From assembly GCA_947303085.1 (NCBI GenBank), contig CAMYXP010000004.1, positions 1 through 64,000 of the forward strand: 64,000 nucleotides of DNA. Reading direction: 5' to 3'. Of this stretch, positions 36,039-44,467 are shown piece after piece. Below the pieces are notes generated by a model, which worked only from the letters and a program-made list of their open reading frames with translations, was not told the origin of the DNA and searched no databases. Position numbers and translations under genes: made by a program. The DNA is from an uncultured Bacteroidales bacterium. Its GTDB lineage: Bacteria; Bacteroidota; Bacteroidia; Bacteroidales; F082. Position 1 is the first letter of the stretch. Each line of letters opens with the position of its first letter.

Positions 36039-36575
36039 ATGAAGAAGGAGGAGAACATATTCACAATTCCATTGGCAGGATTGCCGTTCGGACATACTGA
36101 TTATCAATATGTTATAAACGACAGCTTCTTCGAAGATAGAGACTATTCGGAAGTGAAAAAAGGAGTTGTGAACCTTCATTTAGGCGTCGAAAAAATGGAG
36201 ACGATGTTCATTTTGACGATGAATTTTGGAGGAAAAGTGGTTCTTCAGTGCGACAGATGCGGTGATGACTACGAGCAGGCGATTGAAGGTTCGGCTGAGA
36301 TTTACCTGAAATACGGTGCCGACAAAAACGACGAGGACGAGGATGTCATCATCATCACCAAGAACGATAGCGATTTCGACTTGAGTGATTTGATTTATGA
36401 ATATATCATCTTGTCGCTGCCGATTCACAGAACGCACGATGACGAGAGTTTGTGCAACCAGGAAGTCCTGGCAAAATTGCACAACTACTCTCAAATCGAG
36501 GCGGTAGCCGAGGAGGATGAAGAGAATCCTTGGAGACAAATGATGAAAGATTTGAAAGATAAAATAGATAAGTAA
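36039..36575 (+). CDS. DUF177 (YceD-like) protein
   Basis: The 178-residue product belongs to the DUF177/YceD family linked to 23S rRNA accumulation and almost always encoded beside rpmF, as here. The central CDRCGDDYE carries the CXXC that is typical of the family, and the second half has an acidic stretch. The ATG at 36039 is preferred to the TTG at 36018 because that codon lies inside the promoter. The following gap to rpmF is 21 bases. Confidence 0.88.
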   Translation: MKKEENIFTIPLAGLPFGHTDYQYVINDSFFEDRDYSEVKKGVVNLHLGVEKMETMFILTMNFGGKVVLQCDRCGDDYEQAIEGSAEIYLKYGADKNDEDEDVIIITKNDSDFDLSDLIYEYIILSLPIHRTHDDESLCNQEVLAKLHNYSQIEAVAEEDEENPWRQMMKDLKDKIDK

Positions 36576-36596
36576 TAATTAAAAAAATAGTATAAT

Positions 36597-36785
36597 ATGG
36601 CACATCCTAAACGAAGACAGTCTCATACTAGAGGCGCGAAAAGAAGAACTCACTACAAAGCTGAGGTTCCAACATTGGCAACATGCCCAGTAACTGGTGC
36701 AATTCACGTTTACCACAGAGCATACTACGTTGACGGTGACCTTTACTACAAAGGAAAACTCGTCATGGAAGGAGCAAAGAAATAA
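36597..36785 (+). CDS. rpmF: 50S ribosomal protein L32
   Basis: The 62-residue product starts with the standard MAHPKRRQSHTRGAKRRTHYKA. It keeps only one Cys of the four-Cys zinc ribbon found in Bacteroides-type L32 (ATCPVTGAIHVYHRAYYVDGD); this zinc-free form also occurs in Flavobacteriia and related groups and helps place the organism away from Bacteroidaceae. A strong terminator follows. Confidence 0.96.
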   Translation: MAHPKRRQSHTRGAKRRTHYKAEVPTLATCPVTGAIHVYHRAYYVDGDLYYKGKLVMEGAKK

Positions 36786-36827
36786 TTAAACAAAGAAAAT
36801 TTTTTTCATAATCTTTATATTGTTTTT

Positions 36828-36859
36828 CCCCGCCTATCGTGTATAGGTGGGGTTTTTTT
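36828..36859 (+). terminator. intrinsic terminator after rpmF
   Basis: CCCCGCCTAT pairs with ATAGGTGGGG around CGTGT... with one G-U pair, followed by seven T. Confidence 0.88.
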
Positions 36860-36890
36860 AAAATTTTTTCATTAAAACTAAAAAAATAGT

Positions 36891-36920
36891 TACAACATTA
36901 CAAAATAAGTTGTATATTTG
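36891..36920 (+). promoter_or_regulatory. blaI promoter with putative self-operator
   Basis: An inverted repeat, TACAAC (36891-36896) and GTTGTA (36909-36914), overlaps the -7 box TATATTTG (36913-36920). TACA/TGTA half-sites are typical of BlaI/MecI operators, so bound repressor could block this promoter. The start codon lies 30 bases downstream. Confidence 0.5.
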
Positions 36921-36949
36921 CAGCGTTAATTACATAAAAAAGACGTGAT

Positions 36950-37309
36950 ATGAAAGAGTTAACTAAAGCTGAAGAGCAGGTAATGCAGGTGATTTGGAAG
37001 ATTGGCAGTGGTTTTGCCAACGAGATAATGGCAGCGTATCCTGAGCCGAAACCGGCATACAACACAGTGTTGACGGTGGTGAGGATTCTTGAAAAGAAGG
37101 GTTTTGTGGCACATGAGACGTTCTGCAAGGCAAACCGTTACTTCCCATTAATAAGTAAAGAGGAGTATTCGGAGAGCTCGCTGAAGGGATTGGTTGAAAA
37201 CTACTTCAACAACTCGTACCTCGATTTGGTATCGGCGTTCGCGAAAAAAGAGAACTTCAGCATGGAGCAGATTGAAGAACTGCAGAAATTAATTAAAAAC
37301 ATAAAATAA
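36950..37309 (+). CDS. BlaI/MecI/CopY-family transcriptional repressor
   Basis: The 119-residue product is a winged-helix repressor: LTKAEEQVMQVIWKIG, then a recognition helix in PAYNTVLTVVRILEKKG and a C-terminal dimerisation helix region. Members bind TACA/TGTA operators and are inactivated when cleaved after signalling by a BlaR1-type protease. The cognate M56 protease gene lies 100 bases downstream, separated by paired REP-like elements. The inducer is not necessarily a beta-lactam, since no beta-lactamase gene is adjacent. Confidence 0.92.
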   Translation: MKELTKAEEQVMQVIWKIGSGFANEIMAAYPEPKPAYNTVLTVVRILEKKGFVAHETFCKANRYFPLISKEEYSESSLKGLVENYFNNSYLDLVSAFAKKENFSMEQIEELQKLIKNIK

Positions 37310-37313
37310 TAAT

Positions 37314-37395
37314 GAGATTCCTCCCTTCGGTCGGAATGACAGCGGTATCATTAATAGAAACGTTGTCATTCCGAGCACGAAGTGCGAGGAAACTC
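37314..37395. repeat. inverted pair of REP-like elements between blaI and its sensor gene
   Basis: GAGATTCCTC…GGTCGGAATGAC (37314-37340) faces GTCATTCCGAGC…GCGAGGAAACTC (37365-37395) with a 24-base spacer. Together they can form a long hairpin in the shared mRNA. The same end sequences occur at 18459-18509, 62374-62407 and 63261-63289. Confidence 0.8.
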
Positions 37396-37409
37396 AAAAA
37401 ATAAAAACT

Positions 37410-39341
37410 ATGGCACTAAACATTATTTCAATAGCACTATCAATTGCGATCCTCTGGGTAGTGTATCGTTTGCTGTTTATCAACAGCAACCGACTGGTTT
37501 TCAACCGCACGTTCCTCATCATTGCATTGGGCTTTTCGTTGATTTTGCCGGCGGCCGGTATCATTATTGGCCGAAGCACCCCGCAGATTGTAAGCTACAA
37601 GCAGAGTCTGTTTTCGGGCATCATGTTGGATGAAGTTGTGATTACCGCAGAAGGCGTGGCTATCAGCGCTCAGACTGATAATATTGCTGCTGAAGATATG
37701 GGAGAAGCATTGGTTACAGCACCGACGCGAAACTTCAATATTTGGCATTACATTTGGATTATATATATAATAGGTGCAGGAATAGCGGCTCTTATATTTT
37801 TAATTAAACTTGGAAAACTATTATTCATTATCATTCGCTCGCCGAAGAAGAAAATGCCAGGATATACTGCGGTTTTCACTGGAAAGGAACACGGCTCGTA
37901 TTCGTTTTTCAACTATGCCTTCTTCCCTAACGAAAATGTAAGTCCTGAGATTGTGCGCCACGAGATGAGTCACATCGCCCACCACCACTCAGCCGACATA
38001 CTTTTCGTGGAGCTGATGATGATTATCCAATGGTTCAACCCGTTTATCTACTTGTATAAGAGGGAGTTACAGAGTCTCCACGAGTATATGGCCGACCGCG
38101 ATGTCGTCGCCACAGGAATAGACAAACAGAACTACATGATGTTGATTTTGCAGCAGTGCACGGCCGTCGATTTCAGCAACATGAGCAATAACTTCAGTTT
38201 TTTATTAACCAAAAAAAGAATTAAAATGATTACTCAAAGCAAAAAAGCCAAGGGCGTGGTAATCAAGGCATTACTTACCCTCCCACTGTTCGCCCTGTTA
38301 TTGTTCGCGAACTGCAAATCCAATGGTCAGGAAAAAGCTTCAGCTGAAAAAGCCGAAACAACGACAGAAAACGAAAATCTGGTGACAATCAAGTTGGGTG
38401 AAGAAAGTTATCTTTCATTCAATAATCCAATGGAAATCAACTTTGATGGCACAGAATACACTCTCGACATCAAGAGCGTGAAAAAAGAGCGCACATTCGA
38501 GTTTGGCGACCATAAGGTAGTTGTCAAAAACAATCGTGACGAACGCAACAGTTACACTGTAACCATCGACGGCGCACCATTTGACATTACTTATATTACA
38601 AGGATGCTAACCGATGATTCGGAAGCAACTGACGACTCAGAAGTTTATACTGGAGCCGTTGAAGTGCTGCCTGAATATCCCGGAGGAACAGCTGCAATGT
38701 TTGAATTCATTCAGAAAAATGTAAAATATCCGGAATCAGCAAAAGAAAAAGGCATAGAAGGCAGAGTTTTTATCCAGTTTGTGGTTGAAAAAGACGGCAG
38801 TCTGTCATCATTCCAAGTGTTGCGCGGCGTTAGCGATGACATTGACGCTGAAGCGATTAGAGTGTTGAAAGCTATGCCAAAATGGAAGCCTGGAATGAAT
38901 AACGGCGAGCCTGTCAGAGTGCAATACACTATGCCTTTCAAATTCCAACTTACAGGCAATGAAAACACCATGACTACACTTTCGGGAACACACTGGATGG
39001 GAACCGGTATAGGATACCAGGACGGCATGAAGTTCACCATGGACATGACCATGGATTTCTACAACAACAATGACGGACTTTTTGTGATGAAGCTCACATC
39101 TCAGGATAAAGAAGGCAAGACTACACAAACAGTGTTTGAAAATGTCGGCCTCGACTTCACTTATTCCTTCGACGGCAAGTCAGCGGGCTCGATCCAGCCG
39201 AAGAACACCGACGGCAGCACCCTCGGCGGTGAGGAGCAGCAGCCTTACAGCTTCGTGATGAAAGACGGCAAAATCATCGTCAGCTTCTACGACTTCAAGG
39301 AAGATATAGGTATTGAGACGATCACTTTTGTGAAGAAATGA
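37410..39341 (+). CDS. M56 (BlaR1-type) sensor metallopeptidase with TonB C-terminal domain
   Basis: The 643-residue membrane protein has N-terminal helices (about 5-23, 33-52, 112-142), a cytoplasmic zinc protease with HEMSH (184-188) and Glu225 in HEYMAD, and another helix (about 283-302). The extracytoplasmic part holds no penicillin-binding sensor domain. Instead it has a TonB_C-like domain (about 410-515; PEYPGGTAAM…NVKYPESAKEKGIEGRVFIQF) and an extra beta-rich domain of about 125 residues I do not recognise. It probably cleaves or inactivates the BlaI repressor on an envelope signal. Its stop overlaps the LRR gene start. Confidence 0.9.
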   Translation: MALNIISIALSIAILWVVYRLLFINSNRLVFNRTFLIIALGFSLILPAAGIIIGRSTPQIVSYKQSLFSGIMLDEVVITAEGVAISAQTDNIAAEDMGEALVTAPTRNFNIWHYIWIIYIIGAGIAALIFLIKLGKLLFIIIRSPKKKMPGYTAVFTGKEHGSYSFFNYAFFPNENVSPEIVRHEMSHIAHHHSADILFVELMMIIQWFNPFIYLYKRELQSLHEYMADRDVVATGIDKQNYMMLILQQCTAVDFSNMSNNFSFLLTKKRIKMITQSKKAKGVVIKALLTLPLFALLLFANCKSNGQEKASAEKAETTTENENLVTIKLGEESYLSFNNPMEINFDGTEYTLDIKSVKKERTFEFGDHKVVVKNNRDERNSYTVTIDGAPFDITYITRMLTDDSEATDDSEVYTGAVEVLPEYPGGTAAMFEFIQKNVKYPESAKEKGIEGRVFIQFVVEKDGSLSSFQVLRGVSDDIDAEAIRVLKAMPKWKPGMNNGEPVRVQYTMPFKFQLTGNENTMTTLSGTHWMGTGIGYQDGMKFTMDMTMDFYNNNDGLFVMKLTSQDKEGKTTQTVFENVGLDFTYSFDGKSAGSIQPKNTDGSTLGGEEQQPYSFVMKDGKIIVSFYDFKEDIGIETITFVKK

Positions 39342-40426
39342 GGCTCTACATCAAAATACTATACCTCTTTTTGATTTTGATGCTGCTCTTTTCCTGCAGC
39401 ACCCAACGCTCAACAAGTGTGCCGTTTTCTACAGAAATTGTAGACGGCACACTGATGATAACCAACAAAAACATCAGGAAAATCGACAAAAAGCTACTGG
39501 CATCCGACAGTCTGCGCACCGTCATCATCGAACAATGCGGTCTGAGAAAAATCAAGTTCCCGAAAAACAATAATATCGTTTCGATAAAACTCTTTAACAA
39601 CGATTTCAAGCGCATTCCGCGGAGTATCAAACATTGTAAAAACCTCGAGCATCTTGATTTAGAACATAATAAAATCAAGCACATACCTCGTTTCATCGCG
39701 CAACTCGACAGTCTGAGGAGTCTGGATTTGAATCATAACCGATTGAAACTGTCCAAATCGGACATCAAGCATGCTTCAAAAGTAAAAAAGTTGTCGATTG
39801 GAGGCAATAGTATCAAGAAATTGCCTGAAAATATTGGCATTTTGCAATGCACAAATCTCAATTTGGGTAAAAATAAATTGAGCTCGCTGCCGGCTTCATT
39901 TGCCAATCTGAAACAGGTGCATCATCTCATTTTTTATGAAAATGAATTTGTAACGATTCCAGAGGAAATTTCTGGTTTTGAAAATTTGCAGCACCTCGAC
40001 TTTTATAAGAATCACATCAAGGAAATACCATATTTTATTGGGAATTACGAGAAGTTAAGATATCTTTATCTTTCCTATAATGAAATCGAATCGATCCCTG
40101 ATACGCTTCGAAATCTGAAGAATCTGACTTATTTTTACGTCCATCACAACAAAATTCTGACAATTCCTGATTGGACTGTGGAAATGGACTCGCTTGAACG
40201 CCTCGGAGTGGGTTACAACAAGCTGATTTCGACGCCCGATATGTCGGAAATGCCCTCGCTGATTGATCTTAACTGCGAAGGAAACCTGCTTGAGGACTTC
40301 CCATGGATACTCGTGTTCAAGCCCGGGATGCAGATGCTGATTGTGAGGGATAACATGTTTCAGTTAAGTGACGAGGAAATCGAGTTTTTGAGTCAACCTC
40401 GGGAAGCTCCGTTGATAGTTTTTTGA
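39338..40426 (+). CDS. leucine-rich-repeat lipoprotein
   Basis: The 362-residue product has a lipoprotein signal (LFSC, Cys20) and about ten leucine-rich repeats of the short bacterial type, for example LEHLDLEHNKIKHIPRFIAQL and LRYLYLSYNEIESIPDTLRNL. It is predicted to face the periplasm or the cell surface and may bind protein partners. The start overlaps the sensor protease stop by four bases, so it is likely translated with it. The stop codon lies inside a large palindrome (40417-40493). Confidence 0.88.
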   Translation: MRLYIKILYLFLILMLLFSCSTQRSTSVPFSTEIVDGTLMITNKNIRKIDKKLLASDSLRTVIIEQCGLRKIKFPKNNNIVSIKLFNNDFKRIPRSIKHCKNLEHLDLEHNKIKHIPRFIAQLDSLRSLDLNHNRLKLSKSDIKHASKVKKLSIGGNSIKKLPENIGILQCTNLNLGKNKLSSLPASFANLKQVHHLIFYENEFVTIPEEISGFENLQHLDFYKNHIKEIPYFIGNYEKLRYLYLSYNEIESIPDTLRNLKNLTYFYVHHNKILTIPDWTVEMDSLERLGVGYNKLISTPDMSEMPSLIDLNCEGNLLEDFPWILVFKPGMQMLIVRDNMFQLSDEEIEFLSQPREAPLIVF

Positions 40427-40493
40427 TGCCATTTGCAGAAATGCAACCTACCACAGGGTACTGTTGAGCATTTCGAAAATGGCATCAAAAACT
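40417..40493. terminator. large palindrome between LRR and pseudouridine synthase genes
   Basis: AGTTTTTTGATGCCATTT (40417-40434) pairs with AAATGGCATCAAAAACT (40477-40493) with one bulge. Inner arms GAAATGC/GCATTTC and TACC/GGTA extend the stem. It probably acts as a bidirectional terminator between the convergent genes. Confidence 0.75.
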
Positions 40494-40499
40494 CGAAAA

Positions 40500-41276
40500 C
40501 TAACAGTTAAAAGCATCCCAGGGCATTCCCTTTGGCATAGGAGCCGTGACTGTCATCTCAGTTTTCAATGTCGGGTGCTCAAATGTGATTTTGTAAGAAT
40601 GCAAGCAGATTGAAGCATCTGGATTTGAGCGCGGGTAGCCGTATTTGAGGTCGCCTTTGATGGGGCAGCCGATGTGCGCCAGCTGGCAGCGAATCTGATG
40701 ATGGCGACCAGTAAGTAACTCTATTTCAAGAAGATAATAATTGTCTGATTTACCAGTCACACGATAGCGCAACGTTGCCAATTTCGCTCCGCTTGTCCCC
40801 TCTTTTACAATGTACGACTTATTTTGAGCCTCGTTTTTCACCATGTAATCGTTGAGCTCGTCGGCATCTTTAGGTGGACGGTTTTTCACGATGGCGAGGT
40901 AGGTTTTATGAAAATTACGGTCCTTCACCATGGTTGTCATACGGCTGAGTGCCTTGCTGGTGCGGGCGAATATCACGGCACCGCTGACAGGACGGTCGAG
41001 ACGGTGCACGAGGCCTGCGAACACCTCGCCGGGCTTGTTTTTTGTCTCTTTGATGTAGGCTTTCACATCGTCGAGGAGGCACACATCGCCGGTTTTGTCA
41101 CCCTGAACGATCTCGGATGGCAGTTTGTTGACAATGATGAGGTGATTATCTTCGAATAATATCCTTTGTGATAAAGGGACAAGGCATGCCTTGTCCGTAC
41201 GGGATGAAATATCATATCCCGTTGAGGCAACGCATGCGTTGCCCTGACGATTAGAATTAGTATTGTTCTGCATCAT
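40500..41276 (-). CDS. RluA-family pseudouridine synthase with repeat-derived N-terminus
   Basis: The product isomerises uridine to pseudouridine in rRNA or tRNA. The catalytic [15 protein letters not shown] motif and the start of the core ([25 protein letters not shown]) are clear. The first about 36 residues are not family-like: residues 11-34 are encoded by three DNA palindromes (41177-41243). No other start codon lies between them and the core, so translation must begin at 41276 or 41273, within the end of panB. The target base cannot be inferred. Confidence 0.85.
   Translation of the reverse strand: MMQNNTNSNRQGNACVASTGYDISSRTDKACLVPLSQRILFEDNHLIIVNKLPSEIVQGDKTGDVCLLDDVKAYIKETKNKPGEVFAGLVHRLDRPVSGAVIFARTSKALSRMTTMVKDRNFHKTYLAIVKNRPPKDADELNDYMVKNEAQNKSYIVKEGTSGAKLATLRYRVTGKSDNYYLLEIELLTGRHHQIRCQLAHIGCPIKGDLKYGYPRSNPDASICLHSYKITFEHPTLKTEMTVTAPMPKGMPWDAFNC
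41177..41243. repeat. three successive palindromes in the pseudouridine synthase 5' coding end
   Basis: GGACAAGGCATGCCTTGTCC (41177-41196) and GGCAACGCATGCGTTGCC (41226-41243) are perfect palindromes. Between them ACGGGAT (41199-41205) pairs with ATCCCGT (41216-41222). All are read in frame. Confidence 0.85.
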
Positions 41277-42072
41277 TCGGGAACGTTACCTCTTTCACAT
41301 CGTTGATGTAGGCGTGAACGCTGTCTTTGATGCTGGTGTAGAGGTTGTTGTAGCGGCGCAGGAAACGCGGTGAGAAATCGTTGCTCAGGCCGAGCATGTC
41401 CTGCAAAACGAGAACCTGTCCGTCGCAGCCGTGACCGGCACCGATGCCGATGGTCGGGATATTCAGCGACTGTGACACCTCTGTTGCCAGTGCGGCCGGA
41501 ATCTTTTCCAAAACGATGCTGAAAACGCCTTTTTCCTGCAAAAGCAGAGCGTCTTCACGCAGTTTGTTTGCCTCATATTCAGCTTTAGCGCGCACCACAT
41601 ACGTTCCGAACTTATTGATACTCTGCGGAGTAAGTCCGAGATGACCCATCACAGGGATACCAGCGCAAAGTATACGCTCAACCGACTCGAGAATCTCGCG
41701 GCCGCCTTCCATCTTCACGGCATTGGCACCCGTTTCCTTCATGATGCGGATAGCCGACTCGAGAGCCTTCTTCGAGTTGCCCTGATAGGTTCCGAACGGC
41801 ATGTCGACCACCACCATGGCATGCGATACAGCACGCACCACCGAGGCACCGTAGATTATCATCTCGTCGAGGGTGATCGGCAAGGTGGTGAGATGGCCTT
41901 CCATGACGTTGGAAGCACTGTCGCCAACAAGAATTATATCGATATTAGCCTGGTCGAGGATTTTCGCCATTGTGTAATCGTATGCGGTGAGCATCGCGAT
42001 TTTCTCACCCTTGTTTTTCATCTCCTGAAGCACGTGGGTGGTGACTAAAGATGCATTGTGTGACAAATACAT
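41257..42072 (-). CDS. panB: 3-methyl-2-oxobutanoate hydroxymethyltransferase
   Basis: This enzyme makes ketopantoate from alpha-ketoisovalerate using methylene-tetrahydrofolate, for pantothenate and CoA synthesis. At 271 residues it has normal length. Signatures include [40 protein letters not shown] and [21 protein letters not shown]. No other pan gene is adjacent. The stop overlaps the start of the pseudouridine synthase gene by 20 bases, suggesting a joint transcript. Confidence 0.95.
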   Translation of the reverse strand: MYLSHNASLVTTHVLQEMKNKGEKIAMLTAYDYTMAKILDQANIDIILVGDSASNVMEGHLTTLPITLDEMIIYGASVVRAVSHAMVVVDMPFGTYQGNSKKALESAIRIMKETGANAVKMEGGREILESVERILCAGIPVMGHLGLTPQSINKFGTYVVRAKAEYEANKLREDALLLQEKGVFSIVLEKIPAALATEVSQSLNIPTIGIGAGHGCDGQVLVLQDMLGLSNDFSPRFLRRYNNLYTSIKDSVHAYINDVKEVTFPNDAEQY

Positions 42073-42101
42073 TTTTCAAATTTTTTGCAAAAATAGGAAA
42101 A

Positions 42102-42129
42102 AGATAACAGATAAAGGATAAAAGATAAA
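42102..42129 (+). repeat. heptamer tandem repeat upstream of a lipoprotein gene
   Basis: AGATAAC, AGATAAA, GGATAAA and AGATAAA are four head-to-tail heptamers, directly before the -7 box at 42140-42147 (TAATTTTG). Change in repeat number could alter upstream promoter DNA. Confidence 0.6.
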
Positions 42130-42139
42130 AGATTTTTTG

Positions 42140-42147
42140 TAATTTTG
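42140..42147 (+). promoter_or_regulatory. -7 box of the first paralogous lipoprotein gene
   Basis: TAATTTTG, 22 bases before the ATG at 42170, fits TANNTTTG. The tandem heptamers lie just upstream. Confidence 0.55.
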
Positions 42148-42169
42148 TCAGATAATTAATCATTTGACA

Positions 42170-43144
42170 ATGAAAAGACTTCTGGTTTTTTCCGCGATAT
42201 TGGGTTTTATATTGATATCTTGTAAAAAAGATGTTGACCTTTATTATGATGAAGGCGACAAGACTGTCATTTACTCGATTCTCGACATCGACGCCGACAC
42301 CAATTATTTCAGGATAACCAAATCATCGTTAAACGGCGATTATTATTACGATGAAGATGACATCGATGTTTATTTCACCGGACTTTTCAAAAATGAAAAC
42401 ACCATCGACACCATGAAACTTGGTACTTTGACCAAGACGGAAGACGGACAGAAGCGGTCGCTGTATTTTACAACAAAAAAACTTCTTAACGGTACTGATT
42501 ATGAGCTGTTTGTCATCAGAAAAGAAGACGATGTCAAAGTTTCGGCAAAGGTAAAAACCATCTGTAATTTTGGGTTTACAAAGCCCACCATCTACCCATA
42601 TATCGATTTCAAAATCGTTGCGTTGAGGTCAATCGAGTGGATTAGCAAAGACGTTTCGCTCGATGACAAGATTAATGCCGGATATTTCACGGTTTTGGGA
42701 TATTTCCACTACAGAGAGCTGATGCCCGGGGCGCTTGACACCGTCGACCGTTATATGAGATGGGATTTTGGCAGCGGCAAGGCCAACGATATGTTTAATA
42801 CCACAAATGCTTACTATTATGTCAACTATACTCCTGTCTTGTTTTTCCATCTTCTTGATATTGACGAGTATCTTTTGAACAATAGTCCATACGGAGTACA
42901 ACGCTGGCTTAAGGATTTTGAGTTTAAGGTTTACGTGACAGGCGAAGATTTGTATTACTATAATATTTCAAACAATGAGGGAGGCCATTATCCGGAGGTT
43001 CACAGCTACTCGAACGTTAAAAACGGCATCGGAGTGTTGTCGTCGTGTTATTCGCTCAGCACTTTCCGCACCATCGAGCAGGTGTGCCGGATAAAAATAG
43101 CCCAAAACTATCCTTACGGTTTTATTTACGATCCGAATCGGTAA
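42170..43144 (+). CDS. lipoprotein of unknown function (paralog 1)
   Basis: The 324-residue product has a lipoprotein signal (LISC, Cys18) and starts KKDVDLYYDEGDKTVIYSILD. The layout resembles the DUF4249-type lipoproteins of Bacteroidota, but I cannot assign the family with certainty. The ATG at 42170 is chosen; the upstream in-frame TTG at 42164 is unlikely. A paralog lies immediately downstream with matching segments such as YSILD/YAMLD…ADTN(Y/F)F(R/K)ITKS, (V/L)RIRRKED and NNSP(Y/D)G(V/I)(Q/K)RW. Likely at the inner or outer membrane facing the periplasm. Confidence 0.8.
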   Translation: MKRLLVFSAILGFILISCKKDVDLYYDEGDKTVIYSILDIDADTNYFRITKSSLNGDYYYDEDDIDVYFTGLFKNENTIDTMKLGTLTKTEDGQKRSLYFTTKKLLNGTDYELFVIRKEDDVKVSAKVKTICNFGFTKPTIYPYIDFKIVALRSIEWISKDVSLDDKINAGYFTVLGYFHYRELMPGALDTVDRYMRWDFGSGKANDMFNTTNAYYYVNYTPVLFFHLLDIDEYLLNNSPYGVQRWLKDFEFKVYVTGEDLYYYNISNNEGGHYPEVHSYSNVKNGIGVLSSCYSLSTFRTIEQVCRIKIAQNYPYGFIYDPNR

Positions 43145-43150
43145 AATAAT

Positions 43151-43181
43151 TTTGTTGACAATAAAAAATTTTGTATTTTTG
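43151..43181 (+). promoter_or_regulatory. promoter of the second paralogous lipoprotein gene
   Basis: TTTG (43151-43154), a 19-base spacer and TATTTTTG (43174-43181) match the phylum's primary promoter pattern exactly. The ATG follows at 43207. Confidence 0.7.
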
Positions 43182-43206
43182 CAAGTTTGAAGGAGATTCA
43201 TTTACA

Positions 43207-44256
43207 ATGAAAAAGATTTTTTGGACAATTATCGCTATAACCGCATTGATTTTCACATCATGCAGCAATAAAGTTAACCTTTTCTACGACAGTGGCAACA
43301 CAACGGTGGTTTATGCCATGCTCGACACCAACGCCGACACCAATTTCTTCAAAATCACAAAGAGTTTTGTCGGAAGTGCCAACGAATTGGCTCAAGATTA
43401 CAGTGCCAACAACTATCAATATGATGAGATTGATGTCAAGTTTATCGGAAAATTCGGCAACAATGCTTTAGAAGACACCATCCAGCTTGACACCGTCTCG
43501 AAATGGATTCCATACGACGCCAACGCCACATTCTACAGCGGTTGCTACCAAACTTATTATTACACAACAGCGAAGCTCAACGAAGGCGAGACTTACAAAC
43601 TCAGAATCCGCAGAAAAGAAGACGGCGTTATTGTTTCGGCAAAAGCAACGACCATCAACACAGCGTCGTTCCAGAAGCCGAACTCACCTACGATTTCCTT
43701 TACAGATTATGAGACAACAAAAGCTCATGTCGAATGGAAAGTTACCGACGCCAACTACGATTACAAGTCGACAGCATCATATTTTGAAATCACAGGATAT
43801 TTCAGATATAAAGAATGTTTAAGCGGTTCGACCGACACCACCAACCACGTCATAAAATGGGTTTTAGGTTCGGGAAAAGCCGAAAACTTGTATAACTCCA
43901 ACACCACCCCACCTTATTATGTGATTAGCTATACCCCGGCTTCATTCTACAAGATTTTGGGGAACAACGAGCATCTGAAAAACAACAGTCCTGATGGCAT
44001 CAAACGCTGGTGCAACGACTTTGAATTCCGTGTTACCGCCATCGGCGAGGAGTTGTACAACTATTACCTTGTAACCAACTCGACAAGCGCCATCCAAGAT
44101 ATTCCTAACTACACCAACGTTAAAAACGGTATGGGAATCATGTCGGCACGCGGCGATATTTCAAAGGTTTTACCTATCAATATTCTTACTATAAGAAATA
44201 TGATTTCGAAATTCCCGCAATACGGTTTTGTCGATCCTAACGACCCTAACAATTGA
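43207..44256 (+). CDS. lipoprotein of unknown function (paralog 2)
   Basis: The 349-residue product has a lipoprotein signal (FTSC, Cys19) and is clearly related to the preceding gene product along its full length. The ATG at 43207 gives the signal peptide; an earlier in-frame TTG lies inside the promoter. It has its own promoter, so the two copies can be expressed separately. No catalytic motif is visible. Function unknown. Confidence 0.82.
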   Translation: MKKIFWTIIAITALIFTSCSNKVNLFYDSGNTTVVYAMLDTNADTNFFKITKSFVGSANELAQDYSANNYQYDEIDVKFIGKFGNNALEDTIQLDTVSKWIPYDANATFYSGCYQTYYYTTAKLNEGETYKLRIRRKEDGVIVSAKATTINTASFQKPNSPTISFTDYETTKAHVEWKVTDANYDYKSTASYFEITGYFRYKECLSGSTDTTNHVIKWVLGSGKAENLYNSNTTPPYYVISYTPASFYKILGNNEHLKNNSPDGIKRWCNDFEFRVTAIGEELYNYYLVTNSTSAIQDIPNYTNVKNGMGIMSARGDISKVLPINILTIRNMISKFPQYGFVDPNDPNN

Positions 44257-44330
44257 AAAAAATGACGTTTTGTCAGATTAATTTCTGATGATGTCAGTTT
44301 GACAAAGATTTTAATAAATTTTACAACTAA

Positions 44331-44365
44331 TTGATAATCATTATTTTAGTGGTTATCAATTTTTT
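44331..44365 (+). terminator. intrinsic terminator before dnaK
   Basis: TTGATAATCA pairs with TGGTTATCAA (one G-U pair) with a 9-base loop, followed by six T. It ends the lipoprotein transcript. No CIRCE element was found between here and dnaK. Confidence 0.65.
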
Positions 44366-44467
44366 ATTTTCATAAAAATTCAAAGATTTTTGATTTTTGG
44401 CATAAAGATTGAGAGGGAGATGTCAGAATTCGAAAAAAAGTAATATAAAATATAGGAGATTAAAATT

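Noticed and set aside
36597..36785. L32 lacks three of the four zinc-ribbon cysteines
   Set aside because: Zinc-free L32 of this form is known in Flavobacteriia and related groups, so it is a lineage trait and not a novelty.
37314..37395. Possible CRISPR repeat pair
   Set aside because: Only two units in opposite orientation, no array of spacers and no cas genes; the ends match REP-like elements elsewhere in the window.
36950..39341. Beta-lactam resistance operon
   Set aside because: The BlaR1-type protein lacks a penicillin-binding sensor domain and no beta-lactamase gene is adjacent.
44366..44467. CIRCE heat-shock operator before dnaK
   Set aside because: No TTAGCACTC-N9-GAGTGCTAA-like inverted repeat was found.
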